Numbered from the stretch's first letter, positions 8,591 through 18,250 are shown. The stretch: DNA of 64,000 nucleotides from Gemmobacter megaterium (GCF_900156815.1 NZ_FTOT01000001.1:248001-312000); one strand, 5' to 3'. The notes: a model not told the origin generated them from the sequence alone. Made by a program: numbers and translations.

Positions 8591-8958
8591 CACAGGCCCG
8601 AGGGGGCAGCCGCCGCGCGTTGCCATTCCCCGCGCTATCGTGGGCGCCAGGGAACGCGCGGTTCGATGACCCTTGTCCAATCCGGGCCGCGAATGGCGCG
8701 ACACCATGGGGGCCTGGCTGGGCTTGTTGATCCGGGGGCGTGGTCCGATGGCGGTTCATGCGCCGCATGATCAGTCGGTCTGGTGGCCTCTGTCGTCGTG
8801 GCGCCTGTCGGGCTCGACCCTCCCGCCCGATGTCCGGCGCGCGTTCGCACTGGCGCCATGGGCCGGGGTCTGGCGGTGGTCTTGTCACCATCCTGATCGC
8901 GACGGCGCTGCCGCTGATCCTGCCTGGCCTGATGGGGAGCCAAGGCCGTCTGGCTGGG
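8591..8958. other. 368-base gap between hom and galE without a supported gene
   Basis: The gap lies between the convergent 3' ends of hom and galE. Frames on both strands stay open because of the high GC content, but none has a start with a ribosome-binding site, family motifs or a believable composition. A hydrophobic stretch in one plus-strand frame near 8873-8935 is not enough to call a gene. No clear terminator stem was found. Confidence 0.5.
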
Positions 8959-9945
8959 CTATTCCGCGTAATGGCCAACCTGATGCCAGCGCCAGGCATC
9001 GCCGATCATCTGGTCCAGGCGCGACCGCGTCGGTTGCCAGCCCAGATCGCGCAGCGCCCGTTCCGAGCCGGAGACCAGCCGCACCGCATCGCCGGGACGG
9101 CGCGGCCCTTCGGTCATCGGCACGGCGCGGTTGGTGACGGCGCGGCTGGCCTCGACCACCTCGCGCACCGAAAACCCCCTGCCGGTGCCAAGGCAGAACA
9201 CCCGGCTGCCCTTGCCGTCCAGCAGCCATTTCAGCCCCAGCACATGGGCATCGACCAGATCCATCACATGCACATAGTCGCGGATGCAGGTGCCGTCCGG
9301 CGTGGGGTAGTCGGTGCCATGCAGCGTCAGGGCGGCGCGTTTGCCGGCAATGGCGTCCAGCATCAGCGGGATCAGATGGGTTTCCGGCTGATGAAACTCG
9401 CCCACCTCTGCCTCTGGGTCGGCCCCGGCGACGTTGAAATAGCGAAAGATCACCGACTCCAGCCCCTTGGGGGCGAAATCGCGCAGCATATCCTCGATCG
9501 CGCGCTTGGAGCCGCCATAGGCGTTGATCGGGGCTTGCTGGGTCTCCTCGTCCAGCACCACGCCATCCTGATCGCCATAGGTGGCGCAGGTCGAGGAAAA
9601 GACAATGCGGCGGATCCCATGGGCCAGCGCGGATTCGATCAGGTTCAAGGCGCCCAGAACGTTTTCACGCCAGTACAGGCCGGGGTCGCGCATGGAATCG
9701 CCAACCTGGCTGAGTGCCGCGAAATGCATCACCGCCACCGGGCGCCAGCGGGTCAGCGCCGCGTCGATCCGCGCGCGGTCGGTCAGGTCGCCCTGTTCCA
9801 GCGGGCCGAACTTGACCGCCTGGCGCCAGCCGGTGGACAGGTTGTCGAAGACAATCGGCAAAAAGCCCGCCGCCTTCAGAACCTTGCAGGCGTGAGAGCC
9901 GATATAGCCCGCGCCCCCCGTAACCAGAACCGGAACATCGCCCAC
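8959..9945 (-). CDS. galE: UDP-glucose 4-epimerase
   Basis: GalE interconverts UDP-glucose and UDP-galactose for exopolysaccharide, LPS or capsule synthesis. The 328-residue product is a short-chain dehydrogenase-fold enzyme with the NAD motif GGAGYIGSH near residues 10-18. The catalytic Ser sits in FSSTCATYG, the YxxxK motif in YGGSKRAIE, and the family signatures RYFNVAGAD and GTCIRDYVHVMDL follow. It is the gene downstream of the capsule-type pair on the same strand, but a strong terminator separates them, so it probably has its own promoter. Confidence 0.94.
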   Translation of the reverse strand: MGDVPVLVTGGAGYIGSHACKVLKAAGFLPIVFDNLSTGWRQAVKFGPLEQGDLTDRARIDAALTRWRPVAVMHFAALSQVGDSMRDPGLYWRENVLGALNLIESALAHGIRRIVFSSTCATYGDQDGVVLDEETQQAPINAYGGSKRAIEDMLRDFAPKGLESVIFRYFNVAGADPEAEVGEFHQPETHLIPLMLDAIAGKRAALTLHGTDYPTPDGTCIRDYVHVMDLVDAHVLGLKWLLDGKGSRVFCLGTGRGFSVREVVEASRAVTNRAVPMTEGPRRPGDAVRLVSGSERALRDLGWQPTRSRLDQMIGDAWRWHQVGHYAE

Positions 9946-10015
9946 CCTGAACCCCCGTCTTGCTGCAGGTGCAGCTTAGGCGCGCGACGCCGCAGCGGCA
10001 AGGCGATCAGCGATG

Positions 10016-10041
10016 AAAAAGGGCCGGGTTGATCCCGGCCC
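10016..10041 (-). terminator. Rho-independent terminator of the polysaccharide export gene
   Basis: A perfect 8-bp GC stem (GGGCCGGG / CCCGGCCC) with a 5-base loop is followed on the minus strand by TTTTTC. It lies 24 bases after the export lipoprotein stop and before galE. Confidence 0.85.
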
Positions 10042-10064
10042 TGCATGTCGGTGATCGCAGCCGA

Positions 10065-11201
10065 TCAGTTGCCGCTAAGTGAACTGAATGTGTCGGCGGC
10101 CGTCGCGGTGCCGGTGATGGCGCCGATGGTCTTTTGCCACTGCACATAGGGCGCCTCGGTCACATAGACCGTATCGCCATCCCGGACGACAAAGTCGCGC
10201 GCGTGGAACATGCCCATCGGCTGGGTCAGATCCAGCACATAGACCATGCGCTGATCGCCGGTCAGGTCGTTGCGGCCCAGCACCTTGTTGGCGATGACAT
10301 CAGGCTCGTTGCGGAACACGAACACGCCGGTCGGATCGGCCAGGTTGGTGTTCAGCCCGCCGACCTGGGCAATCGCCTCCAGCGCCGAAAGCGTCTGGGT
10401 GTCGAACGGCACGCGGGTCTGGGTTCCGGTGGCGCCCAGTGCGACATAGGCGCGGCGGTCTTCCTCGACCACGATCTTGTCACCGGGACGCAAGGCAATG
10501 TCGGTGCCCGGATTTTCATACAGATCCTGCAACCAGATCTTGCGGGTCGTGCCGCCCCGCGTCACGCGGACCTGCGCAACCGAGGGCTGGATGGCCACAC
10601 CGCCCGCCGTGGCCAGCATTCCCGACAGGGTCCGGCTGGGCCGTTCAATCGGATAGACCCCTTGCGCGGCCACACCGCCTGAGACCGAAACGGTCGATCC
10701 GTCGCCTGCGACACGGGCCACCATGACCTGTGGGTCGGGGGTCTGGGTGTCGAGTTCCTTGGTGATCGTGGCGCGGAGCTGATCGGGCGTGCGGCCCGCG
10801 GCCCGCACCCGGCCAGCGTAGGGCACGAAGATGAAGCCCTTGTCGTCCACCTGCACATCGGTCAGCACCGAGACCCGTTCACCGGCCACCGACAGCAGGG
10901 GTTCGTCCCGGACGTTTTCGTAGATTTGCAGGTTCAGCACATCGCCGGGGCTGATGATGTCGGCGGTCACGCGCCCGGCCGATGCGAAGGATTGCGGAAA
11001 GCTCAGATCCGGCACCACCGATGTGGCGCGTGTCACGCGGTCGTTCACCGTTACGACAAAGGCATCGCCCTGTTGCAGGACACTGCTGGCGAAAATCTCG
11101 CGCTTGTTCGGGCCGGATCTTGGCAAGCCACAGGCCGATACGGCTGCGACACAGGACACGAGAACCAGATACCTGGCCCCGCGGGAGGTCATGACGTTCA
11201 C
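10065..11201 (-). CDS. Capsule/exopolysaccharide export outer-membrane lipoprotein (Wza/KpsD/BexD family)
   Basis: This is an outer-membrane polysaccharide export channel component. The 378-residue product has a lipoprotein signal ending in AAVSAC (lipidated Cys about residue 24). The poly-export domain follows (ISPGDVLNLQIYEN) and then SLBB-type segments (VSVSGGVAAQGVYPI, ALRPGDKIVVEEDRRAYVALGATG). The start is GTG at 11201, with AGGAG 8 bases upstream. The KpsS-like gene lies 89 bases upstream on the same strand, so both likely serve capsule assembly. The inner-membrane ABC transporter and the KpsE-type and KpsC-type partners are not in this window. Confidence 0.88.
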   Translation of the reverse strand: MNVMTSRGARYLVLVSCVAAVSACGLPRSGPNKREIFASSVLQQGDAFVVTVNDRVTRATSVVPDLSFPQSFASAGRVTADIISPGDVLNLQIYENVRDEPLLSVAGERVSVLTDVQVDDKGFIFVPYAGRVRAAGRTPDQLRATITKELDTQTPDPQVMVARVAGDGSTVSVSGGVAAQGVYPIERPSRTLSGMLATAGGVAIQPSVAQVRVTRGGTTRKIWLQDLYENPGTDIALRPGDKIVVEEDRRAYVALGATGTQTRVPFDTQTLSALEAIAQVGGLNTNLADPTGVFVFRNEPDVIANKVLGRNDLTGDQRMVYVLDLTQPMGMFHARDFVVRDGDTVYVTEAPYVQWQKTIGAITGTATAADTFSSLSGN

Positions 11202-11290
11202 TGCTCGGGCTCCTTTTCGGAACTGCCTTTTGGTATTTTTACGTCACGCTACAGGAATTTTCCCAGCCGATAAAGCCCTTGGCGAATCGT

Positions 11291-12592
11291 TCACGTCACC
11301 ACGCGCAACTGTTGCCGTGGTGCCGCGCATCCGTGCCGCAGTGCGTCATAGGGATCTTCGGGGGCCAGCATCGTATCGACCACCTGCCGCAGCAACGCCC
11401 GCCGCCCGCGTGCGGAATAGAACCCCCCGACGATCTGGCTGGTTTCCAGCAGAAAGCGCCGATAGTCGCGGTAGGCCCGCGCATCCGGGCGGCGCGGGTT
11501 GGCAAAGAACTCTGGCAGAGGTTGCGATGAAATGAACTCCGGCAGATTGTAGACCGCCTGGCCGAACGCCTTGATCGGCAGCCCGCGCCACAGCGCCTGT
11601 TGTGCGGCGGTGGAATTGACGGTGACGGCGGTTCGCGCGTGGTTCAGCAGCCCGGCCAGCTTGCCACCGCTGACATAATGCACGCGCGCCTGCACCCCCT
11701 GCTTGCGGGCCTCGTCTGCGATGGTGCGTTCAATGGCGGCGCGTCCATCCTCCAGCGGGTGGGCCTTGAAGACCAGATGGTGGTGCGACGGGGCGCCACG
11801 GGCAAATCCGTCGATCACCAGCGCGATGAACTCGGTCATCGAGGCAAAGGACGAATGCATCCGAAAGCTGGAATCATGTTCCAGTTGCAGCAGCACGAGA
11901 TGATAGGGGAATCCCCCCCGGTGAATGCGGCGCGTGGCCAGCCATCTGGCCATGCGGTTGACCGGCATCAGGATCAGGCGCCTGAAATACAACCGGAATT
12001 CCGATACCACGGACAGCGATCTGTGCGGGCGAAAGTTGCGATAGCCGCGGTTCGCCACCATCACGAAGAAATGGTAGAGCGCGCCGTAGAACACATGCTG
12101 GCGCAGGTCGCCCCAGACGGCGGGCGCATCGGGCACATCCTCGTCGGCGTGTTCCAGCGCGGCCCGCATGTCGGGCAGGCTCATCTGCATCAGCCGCGAA
12201 TGCCCGTTGGATCCGCCGCGTTCATACGTGACCCAGTAGGGGCGCAGATACCCTTCCTCGAACACATGCACCGTGATGCCGCGTGCCTTGGCCAGCGCGA
12301 CGGCATGGGCATGGATGGGCCGGGTATCGCCATACAGCACCAGGTCGGTGATCGCGTGCCGGTCCAGCAGGCTGGCGCATCCGGCGGGCCATTCCTCGGG
12401 CGGCGCGGTCCAGGGGATATAGCTGGCCGCATCGGGCCAGAACACCCTGTCGCCCATGTTGAACCCCACCCGCAGCACCTGGGCGCCCGAGGCGCGCAGC
12501 ATGGCGGCCAGACTGGCAAAGAACGGCCCATGCGGCCCTTGCAGCATCAGGAAACGACGTCCGGCGCCTGGGGTGGTGGTTGACTGGTGCAT
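11291..12592 (-). CDS. KpsS-like capsular polysaccharide biosynthesis protein (lipid-linker glycosyltransferase family)
   Basis: The product resembles KpsS/LipB, cytosolic enzymes that with KpsC build the beta-Kdo linker on the lipid end of group 2 capsules. Family marks are LMLQGPHGPFF near the N-terminus, VFEEGYLRPYWVTYE with the following GGSNGHS, FKAHPLEDGR, and VNSTAAQQALW near residue 330. I chose the ATG at 12592 (433 residues), preceded by AAGGGA about ten bases upstream; the open frame runs further but without family sequence. It probably forms a unit with the export lipoprotein. Attachment of Kdo itself is inferred from the family. Confidence 0.82.
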   Translation of the reverse strand: MHQSTTTPGAGRRFLMLQGPHGPFFASLAAMLRASGAQVLRVGFNMGDRVFWPDAASYIPWTAPPEEWPAGCASLLDRHAITDLVLYGDTRPIHAHAVALAKARGITVHVFEEGYLRPYWVTYERGGSNGHSRLMQMSLPDMRAALEHADEDVPDAPAVWGDLRQHVFYGALYHFFVMVANRGYRNFRPHRSLSVVSEFRLYFRRLILMPVNRMARWLATRRIHRGGFPYHLVLLQLEHDSSFRMHSSFASMTEFIALVIDGFARGAPSHHHLVFKAHPLEDGRAAIERTIADEARKQGVQARVHYVSGGKLAGLLNHARTAVTVNSTAAQQALWRGLPIKAFGQAVYNLPEFISSQPLPEFFANPRRPDARAYRDYRRFLLETSQIVGGFYSARGRRALLRQVVDTMLAPEDPYDALRHGCAAPRQQLRVVT

Positions 12593-12818
12593 TGTGTTTG
12601 TCCCTTGCCCGTCTGTGCCCGGCGACAAGCCTCTTCGACAAGGGGAAATAATCGGTTGATGTGGCGAAAAGGCAGACGTGGCATGGCAGAACTGCGGCAC
12701 CGGGCCCGGCAGGCCCCCTCGCCCCATGCGCCCGCGATACGGCGCGTCGGGCTGGCCGATACTTCCATCGCTGGACGAGGTGCGCTAGGGGAGAGCAGGC
12801 AACAGCAGGGGGCGGGGC

Positions 12819-13430
12819 ATGTTCACCGGCATCATCACCGATATTGGCGAGGTTCTGGAGGTCGAGCGGCGCGGCGACATCCGGGCGCGGATCGGCACAG
12901 GCTATGACGTGGCGGGGATCGACCTTGGCGCCTCGATCGCGTGCAACGGCATCTGCCTGACCGTGATCGCCAAAGGCAGTGACCCGCGCAACTGGTTCGA
13001 CGTCGAGATTTCGGCTGAGACGGTCAGCAAGACCAATATCGGCGCCAATGGCTGGCCCACCGGCCAACGGCTGAACCTGGAACGGGCGCTGAAGGTCGGC
13101 GACGAACTGGGCGGGCATATCGTGTCGGGTCATGTCGATGGCGTGGCCGAGGTGATTGGCCTGCGCCCCGAAGGCGACAGCCTGCGCCTGACCTTTCGCG
13201 CCCCGCGCGATCTGGCCGGGTTCATCGCGCCCAAGGGGTCGGTCGCGCTCAATGGCACGTCCTTGACGGTGAACGAGGTGGAGGGGGCCGAATTCGGCGT
13301 CAACCTGATCCCGCATACCCGGACCGTGACCACTTGGGGCGAGGTGGCGATGGGGGACCGGATCAATCTCGAAATCGACACGCTGGCCCGCTATGTCGCC
13401 CGTCTGCGCGACTGGGCGGCGCACGCCTGA
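12819..13430 (+). CDS. ribE: Riboflavin synthase alpha subunit
   Basis: Riboflavin synthase dismutates two 6,7-dimethyl-8-ribityllumazine molecules to riboflavin. The 203-residue product has the N-terminal [12 protein letters not shown] and two lumazine-binding repeats: [13 protein letters not shown] with [11 protein letters not shown] in the first, and [15 protein letters not shown] in the second. The stop overlaps the prfA start by one base (TGATG), so the two are probably translationally coupled. The other rib genes are not adjacent, and I could not recognise an FMN riboswitch in the 226-base upstream region. Confidence 0.95.
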   Translation: MFTGIITDIGEVLEVERRGDIRARIGTGYDVAGIDLGASIACNGICLTVIAKGSDPRNWFDVEISAETVSKTNIGANGWPTGQRLNLERALKVGDELGGHIVSGHVDGVAEVIGLRPEGDSLRLTFRAPRDLAGFIAPKGSVALNGTSLTVNEVEGAEFGVNLIPHTRTVTTWGEVAMGDRINLEIDTLARYVARLRDWAAHA

Positions 13431-14485
13431 TGCTGCCGACCGACAAGCTTGACCAGATCGTCCAGCGTTTCGAATATCTCGAAGCGAAACTGTCGTCGGG
13501 CGCCCCTCCCACCGAGATTGCCGCGCTGAGCCGGGAATACTCCGAACTGAAGCCGGTCGTTGCCACCATCGCCGACTGGAAACAGGCCCGCGCCGATATC
13601 GCCGAGGCCGAGACGATGCTGGCCGACCCGGACATGCGCGCCCTGGCCGAAGACGAACTGCCGGTCCTGCGCGAACGCCTGCCGCTGATGGAACAGGCCC
13701 TGCGCATCGCCCTGTTGCCCAAGGATGCCGCCGATGCCCGCCCCGCCATTCTGGAGATCCGTCCTGGGACGGGGGGCGAGGAGGCGGCATTGTTCGCAGG
13801 CGACCTGCTGCGCATGTACCAGCGCCATGCCGAACGGATGGGCTGGGATTTTCAACTGCTGGACTTCACCGCCACCGACCTGGGCGGGGTCAAGGAAGCC
13901 ACCGCGCGCATCGTCGGCGAAGGCGTCTTTGCCCGGCTGAAATACGAATCCGGCGTCCATCGGGTGCAAAGGGTGCCGGAAACGGAATCGGGCGGGCGCA
14001 TCCACACCTCGGCTGCGACGGTTGCCGTGCTGCCCGAGGCCGAGGATGTCGACATCGACATTCCCGCCAGTGACATCCGCATCGACACCATGCGCGCCAG
14101 CGGGGCAGGGGGACAGCATGTCAACACCACCGATTCGGCGGTGCGGATCACCCACATTCCCACGGGCATCATCGTGACCAGCTCCGAGAAATCGCAGCAC
14201 CAGAACCGCGCCAATGCCATGGCCGTGCTGCGTGCCCGGCTTTATGACATGGAACGCGAGGCCAAGGACGCCGCCCGTGCCGCCGACCGCAAGGCGCAGG
14301 TGGGCAGCGGCGACCGCAGCGAGCGGATCCGCACCTACAACTTTCCCCAGGGCCGCATGACCGACCACCGTATCAACCTGACGCTGTATGCGCTGGCGCA
14401 GATCATGGACGGCGATCTGGGCACGGTGATCGACGCGCTGGTGTCCTTTGATCAGGCGGCCAAGCTGGCGGAGCTGGAGGGGTGA
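13430..14485 (+). CDS. prfA: Peptide chain release factor 1
   Basis: RF1 recognises UAG and UAA stop codons and triggers peptide release. The 351-residue product has the family layout: helical domain 1, the codon-recognition region, and the GGQ catalytic loop in [20 protein letters not shown] near residue 227. [16 protein letters not shown] follows. The ATG at 13430 overlaps the ribE stop. The 3' end overlaps prmC (GTGA), whose product methylates the GGQ glutamine, so modifier and target are coupled. Confidence 0.96.
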   Translation: MLPTDKLDQIVQRFEYLEAKLSSGAPPTEIAALSREYSELKPVVATIADWKQARADIAEAETMLADPDMRALAEDELPVLRERLPLMEQALRIALLPKDAADARPAILEIRPGTGGEEAALFAGDLLRMYQRHAERMGWDFQLLDFTATDLGGVKEATARIVGEGVFARLKYESGVHRVQRVPETESGGRIHTSAATVAVLPEAEDVDIDIPASDIRIDTMRASGAGGQHVNTTDSAVRITHIPTGIIVTSSEKSQHQNRANAMAVLRARLYDMEREAKDAARAADRKAQVGSGDRSERIRTYNFPQGRMTDHRINLTLYALAQIMDGDLGTVIDALVSFDQAAKLAELEG

Positions 14486-15312
14486 GCTGGCGGCCGCATC
14501 TGCGCGCCGCGGCAGGCCGGATGGCCGATGCCAGCGTGCCCGACGCCATGCGCGATGCCCGCCTGCTGCTGGCCCATGTGCTGGGGATCGCACCCGACCG
14601 GCTGACGCTGCATCTGGACGATCCCGTACGCCCCGATCTGCTTGGCGGTTTCGAACGGCTGGTTGCGGCCCGTACCGCCCGCAGGCCCCTGTCGCATCTG
14701 ACCGGGCAACGCCTGTTCTGGGGGCGCGCCTTCCATGTGACCCCCGATGTTCTGGATCCGCGACCCGAAACCGAAACGCTGGTGGCGCTGGCACTGGCCG
14801 AACCCTTTGCCCGCGTGCTGGATCTGGGGACCGGCAGCGGGGCGATCCTGCTCAGCCTGCTGGCGGACCGGCCGGGGGCAACCGGGGTCGGGGCCGATGT
14901 CTCGCCTGCCGCCCTGGCTGTGGCACAGCACAATGCGCAGTCTCTGGGGCTGCTGGATCGCGCCCGGATGGTGTTGTCGGACTGGTGCGCGGATATCACG
15001 GGCCAGTTTGACCTGATCGTGTCCAACCCGCCCTATATCGCGCTGTCCGAAATGCCGTCACTGTCGCCCGAAGTGCGCGAGCACGAACCCCATCTGGCGC
15101 TGACCGATGGCGGGGATGGGCTGCGCGCCTACCGCGACATCGCGTCGCAGGCCTGCGCGAATCTGCGGCCCGAGGGCCGGTTGCTGGTGGAAATCGGCGC
15201 GACACAGGGCGCGGATGTGGTGAAAATTCTTGTGGCTGCGGGCTTTGTCGGCGTCGCAATCCATCCCGATCTGGACGGGCGCGACCGTGTTGTCGCGGCG
15301 CGTGCGCCCTGA
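14482..15312 (+). CDS. prmC: Release factor glutamine methyltransferase
   Basis: PrmC transfers a methyl group from S-adenosylmethionine to the glutamine of the release-factor GGQ motif. The 276-residue product has an N-terminal helical domain and a class I methyltransferase fold. The SAM-binding [13 protein letters not shown] is near residues 112-124, and the substrate-glutamine motif NPPYIA is near residue 183. It starts at GTG 14482, overlapping the prfA stop by four bases. Confidence 0.95.
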   Translation: MSWRPHLRAAAGRMADASVPDAMRDARLLLAHVLGIAPDRLTLHLDDPVRPDLLGGFERLVAARTARRPLSHLTGQRLFWGRAFHVTPDVLDPRPETETLVALALAEPFARVLDLGTGSGAILLSLLADRPGATGVGADVSPAALAVAQHNAQSLGLLDRARMVLSDWCADITGQFDLIVSNPPYIALSEMPSLSPEVREHEPHLALTDGGDGLRAYRDIASQACANLRPEGRLLVEIGATQGADVVKILVAAGFVGVAIHPDLDGRDRVVAARAP

Positions 15313-15540
15313 ACCGGCGGTTCTTTGCGGAAAATGCGCGCCGCTGCGGGTTTCGGGACAGAATCTGCTTGCCCTGCCGCGCCGGACATGGTTTGACGTC
15401 CTAAGCGAAGGCCGGGGCATTGGTGCCCTGCATCGTCTTACAGCCGCAAAGCCTCTACCAGATCCGCCTGATTCGCAGGGCATATCGCTCCGCATGGCGC
15501 AGGTCGGGACAGGCAAGATCAAGGCCGGAATACAGGACAC

Positions 15541-16299
15541 ATGAGATCCTCCAAGTCCCGCTCGCGTTCGAAGCAGAACCGCCCGCGCTCCATTGGCAAT
15601 ATCGTGAACCGGGTTTTCGACAGCTCGGGGCCCGAAGGTAAGGTGCGCGGGACTCCGCAGCAGATTATCGAGAAATACCAGGCGCTTGCCCGCGACGCCC
15701 AGTTGTCGAACGACAGGGTGGCCGCCGAAAACTTCCTTCAGCACGCCGAACATTACACCCGGATGCTGGGCGAGGCGATGCGCGAACTCGCCGCCGAGCA
15801 GGAGGCGCGCCGCCAGCAGCATGGCGGGCAGGGTGCCAACGGCAACGGCAATGGCCACGGCCAGCCACAAGGCGGGCAGGACCGTCCGCAGTACCAGCCC
15901 CGACGCGACGAACGCGAGGATGAACAGCCAGAGGTCGGCGCAGGTGCCTTCGCCGTGGTCGTGGCCGACGAAGCCGAAAGCGGTCTGGTCGAAACCCCCG
16001 AAGCCCGCGCCGAACGCCGCCCCGCGCAAGAGCCGCGCCGCGACGAACCGCGTCGGGACGAGCCGCAGCGCAACGAACGCAAGCCCGCCGAAAAGAAACC
16101 CGAAGGCAACCGCAAGGTCGCGCCCCCCGCCCCGGTGGCAGACCCCGCCGCCGCCCCGGCCCCCGAGGCAAGCCCCACCCCGGAACCGGCTGCCGAAGCC
16201 GCAAAGCCGCGTCGCAGCCGCAGCCCGCGCAAACCCCGCAGCACCGAGGGCAGCGATACCGCGCCCGCACAGGGGCCCAGTGACGCGGCAGCCGAATAG
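15541..16299 (+). CDS. DUF4167 domain protein with long disordered tail
   Basis: The 252-residue product begins with a very basic segment (MRSSKSRSRSKQNRPRS). A conserved helical DUF4167 region follows at about residues 17-82 (NIVNRVFDSSGPEGKVRGT, AAENFLQHAEHYTRML). The rest is low-complexity: Gln/Gly/Asn-rich, then Arg/Glu/Pro-rich, then Ala/Pro-rich. The gene follows prfA-prmC, an arrangement I recall as common in alphaproteobacteria. The basic start and disordered tail would suit RNA or ribosome binding, but that is inference. A separate 228-base leader suggests its own promoter. Confidence 0.85.
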   Translation: MRSSKSRSRSKQNRPRSIGNIVNRVFDSSGPEGKVRGTPQQIIEKYQALARDAQLSNDRVAAENFLQHAEHYTRMLGEAMRELAAEQEARRQQHGGQGANGNGNGHGQPQGGQDRPQYQPRRDEREDEQPEVGAGAFAVVVADEAESGLVETPEARAERRPAQEPRRDEPRRDEPQRNERKPAEKKPEGNRKVAPPAPVADPAAAPAPEASPTPEPAAEAAKPRRSRSPRKPRSTEGSDTAPAQGPSDAAAE

Positions 16300-16321
16300 G
16301 CCGTCTCTCTCATCGGAACCG

Positions 16322-16354
16322 GCAAGACGGGCGGCCATGGGCCGCCCGTCTTGC
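16322..16354. terminator. Bidirectional terminator between the DUF4167 gene and rsmA
   Basis: A perfect 15-bp inverted repeat (arms 16322-16336 and 16340-16354) with a 3-base loop lies between two convergent genes. The right arm touches the rsmA stop codon. There is no T-run, but the stem is exceptionally stable. Confidence 0.65.
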
Positions 16355-17190
16355 TATGTCAGTTCCCGTGCCAGGGCGCAGAACCCTTCCAGGGGAATCT
16401 CTTCGGCCCGCCGGGTCGGCTCGATCCCGGCCGCCCGCAACTTTGCCTCTATGTCCGGCGCGACCCCTTTCAAGGCCGAGCGCAGCATCTTGCGCCGCTG
16501 GTTGAAGGCAGCGGCCACCACGCGCTCCAGCACCTTGCCATCGGCCGGATAGCGCGGCTGCGGCAGGGCCACCAGATGCACGACCGCTGAATGCACCTTC
16601 GGCGCGGGCACAAAGGCGTCGGGCGGCAGCGTCAGCACGATCTTCGCCTCGCAGCGCCATTGCGCCAGCAGGGCGAGTCGCCCATAGGCCGGACTTCCCG
16701 GCCTGGCGACGATGCGCTCGGCCACTTCCTTCTGGAACATCAGCGTCAGGCTTTGCCAGAACGGCGGCCAGACCGGAGGCGTCAGCCAGCGTATCAGCAG
16801 TTCGGTCCCGACATTGTAGGGAAGATTGGCGACCACCCTGACAGGGGCCTGCAACCGCGCGGCGGCATCCACGTCCAACGCATCGCCGTTCACCACCTCC
16901 AGCCGCCCCGGATAGGCTGCGGAAATCTCCTCCAGCGCGGGCAGGCAGCGGGCATCCTTTTCCACCGCAAGCACCCGTCGCGCCCCTTCGGCCAACAAGC
17001 CGCGGGTCAGTCCGCCCGGCCCCGGCCCGACCTCCAGCACATCGGATCCGGTCAGATCGCCTGCCGCCCGCGCGATCCGCGCCGTCAGGTTCAGATCCAG
17101 CAGAAAATTCTGCCCCAACTGCTTTTTCGCCACCAACCCATGCGCCGCGATCACGTCGCGCAGGGGGGGCAAACCGTCGATCGCCGCCAT
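16354..17190 (-). CDS. rsmA: 16S rRNA (adenine(1518)-N6/adenine(1519)-N6)-dimethyltransferase
   Basis: RsmA/KsgA dimethylates two adenines in helix 45 of 16S rRNA during late 30S assembly. The 278-residue product has [14 protein letters not shown], the SAM motif [16 protein letters not shown], and the catalytic [11 protein letters not shown]. The ATG at 17190 has AGGAG about nine bases upstream. It is the last gene of the lptF-to-rsmA unit, the same order known in other proteobacteria. A copy of the recurrent intergenic element lies directly upstream. Confidence 0.96.
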   Translation of the reverse strand: MAAIDGLPPLRDVIAAHGLVAKKQLGQNFLLDLNLTARIARAAGDLTGSDVLEVGPGPGGLTRGLLAEGARRVLAVEKDARCLPALEEISAAYPGRLEVVNGDALDVDAAARLQAPVRVVANLPYNVGTELLIRWLTPPVWPPFWQSLTLMFQKEVAERIVARPGSPAYGRLALLAQWRCEAKIVLTLPPDAFVPAPKVHSAVVHLVALPQPRYPADGKVLERVVAAAFNQRRKMLRSALKGVAPDIEAKLRAAGIEPTRRAEEIPLEGFCALARELT

Positions 17191-17208
17191 GCCGATCCGC
17201 TCCTGTTC

Positions 17209-17259
17209 TTCATCTTGCCTGAAATACCCCACGGGGGTCCGGGGGTGTGAAACCCCCGG
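17209..17259 (+). repeat. Recurrent intergenic element, copy 1
   Basis: TTCATCTTGC, three bases, then AAATACCCC (17209-17230) is followed by a GC-rich part containing an 8-bp stem (CCGGGGGT / ACCCCCGG, 17239-17259). The same composite occurs at 30121, 41189 (degenerate), 51821 (minus orientation) and 54337. Here it lies between pdxA and rsmA, in opposite orientation to both. The stem may also serve as the pdxA terminator. Confidence 0.7.
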
Positions 17260-17265
17260 TCACCG

Positions 17266-18246
17266 TTACCGTCGGCGCGCCGCTGCCATTCGGGCGGCCA
17301 TCCGCAAGGCTGCAATCACCGAGGCCGCCCGCGCCACACCCTTGCCTGCAATGTCGAAGGCCGTGCCATGATCCGGCGAGGTGCGGATGAAGGGCAGGCC
17401 CAGCGTCACGTTCACCCCGTCGTCAAAGGCGAGCGTCTTGATCGGGATCAGCGCCTGATCGTGATAGGCACAGACCGCAACATCATAGGCGTCGCGCGCA
17501 CGGGCATGGAACATGGTATCCGCAGGCAGCGGGCCAAAGACCGCCAGGCCTTCGGCGGCCAGCCGGCCGATCAGCGGGGCGATCCAGTCCAGTTCCTCAC
17601 GCCCCATGTTGCCGCCTTCGCCGGCATGGGGGTTCAGACCGGCAACCGCGATGCGCGGCGCCGCAATGCCGAAATCCCGCACCATGCCCGCATGTGTCAC
17701 CCGGATGACCCGGTCCAGCACCGCAGGGGTCAGCGCCGCAGGCACCTGCGACAGGGGAATATGGATCGTGGCAGGGACCACCCGCAGCAGGTCCGAGGCC
17801 AGGCACATCACCACATCGGCGCCACCGGCCAGATGGGCCAGAAATTCGGTATGGCCGGGAAAGCCGAATCCCGCACCATCCTGCAAGGCCTTCTTGTGGA
17901 TCGGCAGCGTGCAGACGGCGGCCGCCTGGCCACGCTGGACCAGCCGCACCGCCTGTTCGATGGCCGCGACCACACCGGGCGCATTCGCCGGATCGGGGCA
18001 GCCCGGCACAGCCTTTCCCGCAAATGACAGTGGTAGCACCGGCAGCCTGTTGCTGGGCACCGTCAGCGCGTCTTCGGGCCGGGCAATCTCGGCCATTCGG
18101 CTGCCTGGTGGCAGATGGGCGGGATCTCCGATCCAGAAGAACGGCACAGCCGCCCCGAGTGCCGCCCGCGCCTTGACTGCCAGTTCGGCACCGATCCCGG
18201 CGGGTTCACCGCAGCTGACGGCGATGGGCAACCGATCGGGCAGCAC
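17266..18246 (-). CDS. pdxA: 4-hydroxythreonine-4-phosphate dehydrogenase
   Basis: PdxA oxidises 4-phosphohydroxy-L-threonine in the DXP-dependent route to pyridoxal phosphate. The 326-residue product shows the family signatures: CGEPAGIGAELA at the N-terminus, PGHTEFLA, the metal-binding histidines including GLNPHAGEGG, and AYHDQALIPIKTLAFDDGVNVTLGLPFIRTSPDHGTA split across the C-terminal third. The start is GTG at 18246, four bases after the surA stop. Its place between surA and rsmA matches the enterobacterial order. Confidence 0.95.
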   Translation of the reverse strand: MLPDRLPIAVSCGEPAGIGAELAVKARAALGAAVPFFWIGDPAHLPPGSRMAEIARPEDALTVPSNRLPVLPLSFAGKAVPGCPDPANAPGVVAAIEQAVRLVQRGQAAAVCTLPIHKKALQDGAGFGFPGHTEFLAHLAGGADVVMCLASDLLRVVPATIHIPLSQVPAALTPAVLDRVIRVTHAGMVRDFGIAAPRIAVAGLNPHAGEGGNMGREELDWIAPLIGRLAAEGLAVFGPLPADTMFHARARDAYDVAVCAYHDQALIPIKTLAFDDGVNVTLGLPFIRTSPDHGTAFDIAGKGVARAASVIAALRMAARMAAARRR

Positions 18247-18250
18247 GGCG

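Noticed and set aside
8673-9137. Possible small gene in the hom-galE gap
   Set aside because: No ribosome-binding site, unusual Trp/His/Arg/Pro-rich product, and it runs into galE on the opposite strand.
12593-12818. FMN riboswitch before ribE
   Set aside because: I could not find the conserved AGGGGCA-type core or the paired regions; the gap is only generic GC-rich sequence.
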